DNA of 40,698 bases from Deltaproteobacteria bacterium (GTDB taxonomy: Bacteria > Desulfobacterota > GWC2-55-46 > UBA9637), in the NCBI GenBank assembly GCA_030690165.1, contig JAUYHF010000007.1, forward strand, positions 90,722-131,419. Direction: 5' to 3'. Both the position numbers and the translations under genes were made by a program. The notes beneath the pieces were generated by a model that had not been told where the DNA came from, made no database searches, and saw only the letters and a program-made list of their open reading frames with translations. Of this stretch, positions 35,266-40,698 are shown piece by piece (positions within the stretch are counted from its first letter, which is position 1; each line of letters starts with the position of its first letter).

Positions 35266-35829
35266 ATGTCGATAGACCAACTAAAATCCCGCCTTCTTCA
35301 AATCATTAAAGAAAAATCTTATGAAAAAAAAGAGGTAACCCTTGCCTCAGGCAGAAAGAGCGATTTTTATATAGACTGCCGCCAGACAACCCTGCACCCT
35401 GAAGGGGCATATCTTGTTGGTAAAATCCTTTATGATATGGTAAAGGGATTAGACAGCGTCGTTGCGGCAGTGGGCGGTCCTACAATGGGCGCAGACCCGA
35501 TTGCAACCGCCATAGCAGTTGTGAGCTGGCTTGAAGGCGATCCGCTTCCGGCCTTTATTGTAAGAAAAGAGCCAAAAAAACACGGGTTTGGTCAATGGAT
35601 AGAGGGAAAGAAAAACCTTGCCAACGGCGCAAAGGTTGCTATAGTTGAGGATGTGGTAACAACAGGAGGTTCGTCTCTTTTGGCTGTAAAAATGGCTGAA
35701 GAAGAAGGATTAAAAGTTTGCGCTGTCTTTGCAATAGTTGACAGGGAAGAAGGAGGGGGAGAGAAGATACGAGAGGCTGGTTATGAGTTTAAGGCGATAT
35801 TTACAAAAAGGGATGTTGTTGGAGGATAG
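35266..35829 (+). CDS. pyrE: Orotate phosphoribosyltransferase
   Basis: 187 residues, usual length. It joins orotate and PRPP to orotidine monophosphate in pyrimidine synthesis. Visible are TLASGRKSDFYIDCRQTTLHP near residue 23, AVGGPTMGADPIATA near residue 65, the flexible-loop FIVRKEPKKHGFGQWIEG near residue 97 and the PRPP motif VAIVEDVVTTGGSS near residue 124. The next gene starts directly after its stop. It is a lone pyrimidine gene between the caspase region and a signalling group. Confidence 0.96.
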   Translation: MSIDQLKSRLLQIIKEKSYEKKEVTLASGRKSDFYIDCRQTTLHPEGAYLVGKILYDMVKGLDSVVAAVGGPTMGADPIATAIAVVSWLEGDPLPAFIVRKEPKKHGFGQWIEGKKNLANGAKVAIVEDVVTTGGSSLLAVKMAEEEGLKVCAVFAIVDREEGGGEKIREAGYEFKAIFTKRDVVGG

Positions 35830-35830
35830 G

Positions 35831-36499
35831 ATGAGGAAAATTTCAAATTTCAAATTTCAAATTTCAAAATTTACAGGATTTTTATTTATGCTTTTACTCA
35901 TCACTCTCAACTCATCACTCATAACTGTTTTTATAGGGTGTGCTGCAAAAAATGCGGATGTTGCGCAGCCTGCAAAGGATTATTTTACTGGTCTTCAGAG
36001 GATGACAAGACATGAAAAAGTCATAGACCGTCTTGAGAGCAAGCTGTTTGTGTATGCGACCTATAAAAGCCTTGCATTGAGAGAGGCGTACATTGACGAA
36101 TATGCAAGGCGGTACAAGATGTATGATCACCAGAAGGATAGACTTGCCAAGGCAGAAGTGGAGATGGATGAGAAGTTTAACGAATTCTTCATTGCAGTAT
36201 ATACCCCCGAAGAGAGGTGGAATGATTTTAATACACCTGAATCTATATGGAAGATTTATCTGGAAGATGAAAAGGGTGACAGGGTCTCTCCTATCGAGAT
36301 TAAAAAGGTGGATGTAAATAGCCCCATCATAAGAGAGTTTTATCCCTATCTTGATCTGTGGAGTTCGGGTTATGTCATAAGATTTCCAAAGTATATGGTA
36401 GGTGGAAAAGAACCGCTCCCCAAAAAGAATGCTAATTATTTCAGGCTTATAATTACAGGCGTCGTGGGAAGCGCGGCATTGGAATGGCAGCTAAAATAA
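35831..36499 (+). CDS. Hypothetical lipoprotein
   Basis: 222 residues from ATG 35831 (GGAGG just upstream; one base after the pyrE stop). The first 15 residues (MRKISNFKFQISKFTGF) are encoded by an AAATTTCAAATTTC simple repeat. A hydrophobic stretch and the lipobox-like FIGC (Cys about 37) follow. The mature part is helical and charged, with TGLQRMTRHEKVIDRLESKLFVYATYKS and LYEDEKGDRVSPIEI-like segments and no family I recognise. It may be an outer-membrane or inner-membrane lipoprotein. It is followed by a FecR-TPR gene in the same direction, so it may belong with that group. Confidence 0.7.
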   Translation: MRKISNFKFQISKFTGFLFMLLLITLNSSLITVFIGCAAKNADVAQPAKDYFTGLQRMTRHEKVIDRLESKLFVYATYKSLALREAYIDEYARRYKMYDHQKDRLAKAEVEMDEKFNEFFIAVYTPEERWNDFNTPESIWKIYLEDEKGDRVSPIEIKKVDVNSPIIREFYPYLDLWSSGYVIRFPKYMVGGKEPLPKKNANYFRLIITGVVGSAALEWQLK

Positions 36500-36572
36500 G
36501 TGTCAGAGAGTCAAAGTGTCAGAGTATCAGAGTAAAAACTTTGACTCTGTGACTCTTTGGCGCTTTGACTCT
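36500..36572. repeat. Imperfect inverted repeat built of GTCAGAG / GACTCT words
   Basis: The left half repeats AGTGTCAGAG and GAGTCAAAG; the right half repeats TTTGACTCT and GTGACTCTTT. The two halves are partly complementary around a short AAAA centre and could fold into a long imperfect hairpin. It starts directly after the lipoprotein stop codon and ends before the FecR ribosome site. Confidence 0.6.
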
Positions 36573-36589
36573 TAAAATTGGAGGTTTTT

Positions 36590-37651
36590 ATGCGTAAAAT
36601 ATTCTTTATCGTTTTAGTTTTGATTTCTGCCTACTGTTTACTGCCTGATGCTTACTGTTATGCAGGTATTGGCAATCTATCAAAAGGGAGCGGCGCAGTC
36701 TATTACAAGGCAAAGGGAGAAAAGAAATGGGCTGCCGCATCAGCAGGGATGGAGATAAATGAAGGGGACAGGGTAAAGACAGGGAGCGACGGGAGGATTG
36801 AGCTTTTACTGCAGGACGGCAGCAGGCTTACCATAGGAAATAATACAGAGATGGAGATAACAAAATTTTTACTGGATAAAGACAGGCGCAGCGCAACCAT
36901 ATTTGTTCAGGGAAAGTTAAGGGCAGCTATTGCAAAATTTTTCGGCAGAACCAATATGTGGGTTAAGACCCCTACTGCGGTTGCAGGTGTAAAAGGAACT
37001 GACTTTATTGTGATGAACGAAGGCAAGGCAAATGTCTTGTTCGGTCAGGAAGGAACTGTAGAGGTTAAGGGTAATGATAAAGAATCAGTATCGCTGTCAC
37101 CCGATACAATGACAGAGAACACGCAGGGCCATACGCCGATTGCCCCTGTTAAGATAGAACCAAACACACCTCTATCAGATGCAAGGAAACAGCTTGAGGC
37201 AGTGACAAATGTTGATGCCCCTGTGGAATGGCAGGAGGCGGGAAAACTCCCGCAAATCCTTGCAAGATGGAATATGAATTACGGCCATTATCTTGCCGAC
37301 AGCGGCAAATACAAAGAGGCCCTTGAGGTTTTTCAGATTGCGGCGGATCTGACCGATATACCTGAGATAGTAGCTGAGAGCCGCGTCCAGAGAGGCACTG
37401 TTTATTCAAGGAATTTAAGCCTCTATCAGGAGGCGCTGAAAGAATATCAGGCTGTGCTTGACAAATATCCGCAAATGCCGCAGGCTGAAAATGCCCTCTT
37501 TTCCATTGGCATGATATACAAGGATATGGGTGAAAAGGAAAAGGCAGGAGAATATCTGCAAAGATATCTTAAGCAGTATCCTCAGGGTAAGCACACATCC
37601 ACTGTGGAAACACTAATCAAAGAACTTGAAAAGGAAGAAGGCAAACAGTGA
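36590..37651 (+). CDS. FecR-domain protein with C-terminal TPR repeats
   Basis: 353 residues from ATG 36590 (GGAGG seven bases before). Signal peptide of about 27 residues (LVLISAYCLLPDAYC). Residues about 30-170 match the periplasmic FecR-type domain: GAVYYKAKGEKKW, EINEGDRVKTGSDGRIELLLQDGSRLTI and WVKTPTAVAGVKGTDF. From about 225 come TPR-like repeats (GHYLADSGKYKEALEVFQIAADL, YQEALKEYQAVLDKYPQMPQAENALFSIGMIYKDMG). Such FecR-TPR proteins are commonly next to CHASE2 cyclase or kinase genes, as here, and are thought to give a periplasmic signal-sensing partner; iron uptake is not implied. The stop is within a base of an inverted-repeat element. Confidence 0.88.
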   Translation: MRKIFFIVLVLISAYCLLPDAYCYAGIGNLSKGSGAVYYKAKGEKKWAAASAGMEINEGDRVKTGSDGRIELLLQDGSRLTIGNNTEMEITKFLLDKDRRSATIFVQGKLRAAIAKFFGRTNMWVKTPTAVAGVKGTDFIVMNEGKANVLFGQEGTVEVKGNDKESVSLSPDTMTENTQGHTPIAPVKIEPNTPLSDARKQLEAVTNVDAPVEWQEAGKLPQILARWNMNYGHYLADSGKYKEALEVFQIAADLTDIPEIVAESRVQRGTVYSRNLSLYQEALKEYQAVLDKYPQMPQAENALFSIGMIYKDMGEKEKAGEYLQRYLKQYPQGKHTSTVETLIKELEKEEGKQ

Positions 37652-37728
37652 ACCCAGTTAGAAACTCATTGTTAATGAATTATCTGCTTTTGGCGGGTAT
37701 CTTTAAGAGAGGAGGTTTCTAACGGGGT
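37652..37728. repeat. Inverted-repeat element CCCAGTTAGAAA...TTTCTAACGGGGT, copy 2
   Basis: ACCCAGTTAGAAA and TTTCTAACGGGGT are imperfect complements at the two ends of a 77-bp stretch that fills the whole gap between the FecR gene and the cyclase gene. The cyclase GTG start lies inside the right end, and its GGAGG site is in the element. The other copy is at 23523-23583 before purL. Confidence 0.65.
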
Positions 37729-39859
37729 GAAAGAAAGGGCAGGATTTGTAGCCAATAAATTCTGGGTTTTTCTATTCTGGGGCATTCTGGCCTCTTCACT
37801 ATCTTTGATTATTTATGTGGCGAAGCCTTCTTTTATAGAGGGCGTTGACCGGACAGCCGGCGACGCCAGATTTAAGGCGAGGGGGGAGGCGGCCACTGCT
37901 GATGAAGTTATTATTGTTGCTATAGATGAAAAGAGCGTAAATGAGCTTGGCAGATGGCCGTGGCCCAGGACGACCATGGCAAGGCTTATAGATAATCTTG
38001 CGCCTGCAAAGGTTGTTGGCCTTGACATAGTTTTTTCCGAGCCTGAGACATTAGAAAGGGACAATGCCCTTGGAAACGCTGTAAAGAAGGCAGGAAATGT
38101 AGTCCTTGGTTATTTCTTAAGGGAAGAGGCAACGAACGAGCCTGATAAGAAGGCTATAAATCAAATTAACCGCTCAAAGATAAAGATCGTAAAAATGCTT
38201 GAAAGCACCTCCTCTGTTCCTATCGTTGATCTCCCGGGCATAGAGACAAATATACCTGTAATAGGAAAAGACGCCTCAGGTTTTGGCCTCTTTAATATAA
38301 TTCCGGATGGAAATGACGGCATTCTAAGAAGATCACAGATTATATTTCTCTACAAGGGCGACATATATCCCTCCCTTGCGCTTGAGGCGCTGAGAAAATA
38401 TCTAAAAGGCGATGTTGTATTGCAGATTGCGCCTTACGGTGTGGATGGCCTTTCTATAAACGACAGGGAACTTCCTGTAGATGAGGGAGGCAGTTTTCAG
38501 CTTAACTTTTACGGCAAAGGCGGAACATTCAAGACATATTCTGCGGTAGATATTATAAAGGGGAGGCTGCCAATAGAGGCAATCAAAGGAAAGATAGTCT
38601 TTGTAGGGGCAACAGAAAAGGGGATATATGACTTAAGGGTTACACCATTAGATCCCATCTATCCGGGGGTTGAGGTTCATGCAACAGTTGCGGCAAATGT
38701 ATTGCAGAAAAGGTTTTTAATACATGACAGCAGAGTTGTTGCCCTTGATATATTTTTTATAATCTTTTTATCTGTCGGCCTGTGCGCATCCCTTACATGG
38801 GTTCACAGGACATTCATCAGTCTTATTATATTTTTGGCATTCCTTTCACTGCACACTGCCGTCAATTTTTATCTCTTCTACTCCTATAATCTTGTGGCAA
38901 GCGCGATATATCCTTTCATAGGCATATCCCTTTCTTATCTCCTTGCAGAGGCGTACAGGAATATCGTTGTTGAAAGCAAGGGGCGCTATCTGAAAAAGGC
39001 ATTCGGCACCTATGTCTCCCCTGATCTTGTATCAGAGATACTAAAAGACCCTGACAGATTAAAGCTCGGTGGGGAGAAGAAGGAGATAACCATACTTTTT
39101 TCCGATATCAGGGGGTTCACATCATTATCTGAAAAGCTTACTCCTGAAAAGTTAGTAGCTGTATTGAACGAATATTTAAGCCCCATGACCAGGATAGTTC
39201 TGGAAGAGAAGGGGACTCTGGATAAATATATAGGCGACGCCATAATGGTTATCTGCAATGCGCCTATTGACCTTCCTGACCATCCGCAGAAGGGTTGCAA
39301 AATTGCTATTAGATGGATTAAAGAATTGGAAAAATTAAACGGCGACTGGAAGGAAAAAGGTTATCCATCCATAGCTATAGGTATCGGCATCAATACCGGC
39401 GATGCTGTTGTCGGCAACATGGGCGCAGACCTTCGTTTTGATTATACCGCCATCGGCGACAATGTGAATCTTGCTTCAAGGCTTGAGGGTATGAACAAGA
39501 CATACGGCACAGCCATAATTGTGAGTGAAAGCACCCAGAGATTGACGACTAATGATTTCCTTTTCCGCGAGCTTGATATGGTGCGGGTAAAAGGAAAGGA
39601 AACCCCGGTTGCGATTTATGAATTAATGGATTTACTTCCGGGTGATGTCTTAAAGAAAGAACTTGCAAACTCTTTTGCAGAGGCCTTATCTCTTTATAAA
39701 AGTCGCATGTTTGAAGAGGCAAAGTCCGGGTTTGATGCCATACTTGATAAATTTCCCAAAGACGGCCCTAGCGCTTTATATGCGCAAAGATGCTTAGATT
39801 GCCTTAAATTGCCTCCGCCGTCTGACTGGGACGGCGTTTATGTTGCAAAGACAAAATAG
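37727..39859 (+). CDS. CHASE2 domain class III adenylate cyclase
   Basis: 710 residues from GTG 37727. TM1 is at about 12-31, a large extracytoplasmic CHASE2 domain spans about 32-335 (SVNELGRWPWPRTTMARLIDNL, DASGFGLFNI, GKIVFVGATEKGIYD), three membrane helices lie at about 340-405 and a class III cyclase domain at about 450-630. Metal-binding aspartates are D460 in FSDIRGFTS and D504 in DKYIGDAIM. Lys500 before the second aspartate and the FDYTAIGDNVNLASRLE motif favour ATP, hence cAMP, over GTP. A TPR-like tail ends the protein. It would convert an external signal into cAMP; the FecR-TPR protein upstream is the likely partner. Confidence 0.93.
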   Translation: MKERAGFVANKFWVFLFWGILASSLSLIIYVAKPSFIEGVDRTAGDARFKARGEAATADEVIIVAIDEKSVNELGRWPWPRTTMARLIDNLAPAKVVGLDIVFSEPETLERDNALGNAVKKAGNVVLGYFLREEATNEPDKKAINQINRSKIKIVKMLESTSSVPIVDLPGIETNIPVIGKDASGFGLFNIIPDGNDGILRRSQIIFLYKGDIYPSLALEALRKYLKGDVVLQIAPYGVDGLSINDRELPVDEGGSFQLNFYGKGGTFKTYSAVDIIKGRLPIEAIKGKIVFVGATEKGIYDLRVTPLDPIYPGVEVHATVAANVLQKRFLIHDSRVVALDIFFIIFLSVGLCASLTWVHRTFISLIIFLAFLSLHTAVNFYLFYSYNLVASAIYPFIGISLSYLLAEAYRNIVVESKGRYLKKAFGTYVSPDLVSEILKDPDRLKLGGEKKEITILFSDIRGFTSLSEKLTPEKLVAVLNEYLSPMTRIVLEEKGTLDKYIGDAIMVICNAPIDLPDHPQKGCKIAIRWIKELEKLNGDWKEKGYPSIAIGIGINTGDAVVGNMGADLRFDYTAIGDNVNLASRLEGMNKTYGTAIIVSESTQRLTTNDFLFRELDMVRVKGKETPVAIYELMDLLPGDVLKKELANSFAEALSLYKSRMFEEAKSGFDAILDKFPKDGPSALYAQRCLDCLKLPPPSDWDGVYVAKTK

Positions 39860-39869
39860 ATTATATTAT

Positions 39870-39920
39870 GCAGGGCAACCCTTCAGGGTTGCTACAGGCA
39901 TGCTTAAAGCCTTGCCCTAC
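39870..39920 (-). repeat. REPIN of another sequence family before the MscS gene
   Basis: On the minus strand it starts GTAGGGCAAGGCTTTAAGC, has a central TGTAGCAACCC, hairpin GCAACCCT/AGGGTTGC, and ends GGGTTGCCCTGC. Its ends are complementary but for one base, and GTAG is present at the start and repeated inside. The sequence differs from the GCCGACC and CTCAAGG types, so at least a third REP family is represented. Confidence 0.7.
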
Positions 39921-39937
39921 TGTTTGCTGATTTGCTT

Positions 39938-40698
39938 ATGATAATACCAGAACCCGCATCATCAGCTAATCTTAAGTCTTCTACCAGCGCAAGCGTCTGG
40001 AAGCCGCTGGCGGTTGTCCTTCTGTTTTCTCTTGTTGCCGCAGGTTTTAAGATTATATTCATTATAGGCAGGGATGTTTTGCCGGGGCAGGGCGCCAGGA
40101 TAATAGACGGAGCTTTTATATTGTTTACCGCCCTTGCCGTGATGTTTTTTGTAAGATGGGTTATCTCAGACGCCCCGCTTGCCTTTCTGAGACACTTTAC
40201 CATCGTTCCCCTGCTCAGAACCCTTATAGGCCTCATCCTTTATTTCATAACTGCTGTCTATCTTTTGCACCGCCTTGTAGGGATAGACCTGTCGCCCCTC
40301 CTTACAACATCCGCAGTGCTTACAGGCATTATCGCCCTTTCCCTTCAGGAGACATTGAAGAATTTATTTACAGGGATATGGATAAATACAGAACGGGTTG
40401 TGGCAAAAGGGGACTGGGTGAATATAGCCGGCAAGGAGGGTCGTGTCATGGATGTGACATGGCGGACCACAAGGCTTCTGACCTTTTCCAATGATTATGT
40501 GTATCTTCCCAATAAACTCCTTTCAGAAGGCTATGTGGATAATTATACATATCCCACGCCGCTTCATATTGCGGAGATCGATGTGGGCGCAAGTTATCAC
40601 GACCCGCCCAACAAGGTAAAGGATGTCCTTATTGAGGTCGCATTAAAAGAGCCAGGGGTACTCCGCGACCCATACCCCGAGGTCTATCTTACAGCATT
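39938..40698 (+). CDS. MscS-type mechanosensitive channel protein (N-terminal part, cut by window edge)
   Basis: Open from ATG 39938 (a TTG two codons earlier is an alternative) to the end of the window, about 253 residues. Three or more hydrophobic segments are visible (about residues 23-45, 60-85, 92-115). The MscS core follows: LLTTSAVLTGIIALSLQETLKN, FTGIWINTERVVAKGDWVNI and GRVMDVTWRTTRLLTFSNDYVYLPN, matching the pore-lining helix and the beta domain. MscS-type channels release solutes on osmotic downshock; some family members have other small-ligand roles. A cyclic-nucleotide-binding domain might follow in the missing part, which would fit the adenylate cyclase upstream; this cannot be seen here. 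Confidence 0.88.
   Translation, partial: MIIPEPASSANLKSSTSASVWKPLAVVLLFSLVAAGFKIIFIIGRDVLPGQGARIIDGAFILFTALAVMFFVRWVISDAPLAFLRHFTIVPLLRTLIGLILYFITAVYLLHRLVGIDLSPLLTTSAVLTGIIALSLQETLKNLFTGIWINTERVVAKGDWVNIAGKEGRVMDVTWRTTRLLTFSNDYVYLPNKLLSEGYVDNYTYPTPLHIAEIDVGASYHDPPNKVKDVLIEVALKEPGVLRDPYPEVYLTA

Overview
The window comes from a Gram-negative bacterium: it encodes an outer-membrane beta-barrel, several predicted lipoproteins with lipoboxes, a type IV pilin and a chemoreceptor. Moderate GC, an archaeal-type S-adenosylmethionine synthetase, the yebC-ruvCAB block, a MEMO/AmrB gene and very many small palindromic repeats would fit an uncultured sediment or groundwater lineage such as Nitrospirota or Desulfobacterota. 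That placement is an inference; there is no rRNA in the window.

Layout. 1-2.0 kb (minus): start of gapdh, aroD and amrB. 2.1-5.8 kb (plus): yebC-ruvC-ruvA-ruvB, then queH. 5.8-9.7 kb: promoter, porin, small phosphate-binding-like protein, methyl-accepting chemotaxis protein. 9.9-13.9 kb: secreted DUF4384 protein, DUF433/DUF5615 toxin-antitoxin-like pair, and an 816-residue lipoprotein with a WD40 propeller and a caspase (C14) domain. 14.2-17.5 kb: archaeal-type MAT, HAMP membrane protein, pilin, DksA/TraR zinc-finger protein, Nudix hydrolase. 17.5-19.9 kb (minus): ParE-type toxin and antitoxin, and a GmrSD-like DUF262/DUF1524 protein. 20.2-27.2 kb: ABC-F ATPase, small ORF, MFS transporter, purL, purF. 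27.2-27.9 kb: a REP-associated tyrosine transposase between REP arrays. 28.0-35.2 kb: three more caspase-domain lipoproteins, mixed with an IS630 element, an RHH/PIN toxin-antitoxin pair and a second DUF4384 protein. 35.3-40.7 kb: pyrE, a lipoprotein, a FecR-TPR protein, a CHASE2 adenylate cyclase and the start of an MscS-type channel.

Two themes stand out. First, the window holds four predicted exported, membrane-anchored caspase-like proteases. They share a C-terminal protease module but have different N-terminal domains (WD40, ankyrin, and two unrelated unknown domains, one strikingly GC-rich). Three carry an EF-hand-like calcium loop just after the protease core. Two DUF4384 proteins and a CHASE2/FecR signalling group lie nearby. 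This looks like a modular, expanding periplasmic caspase system of unknown function.

Second, GTAG-type REP/REPIN palindromes reshape genes here. One is inserted in frame inside queH, another half-element lies in a signal peptide, others supply the stop codons of purF and of the RAYT transposase, and a related kind of repeat forms the extra C-terminal tail of RuvC.
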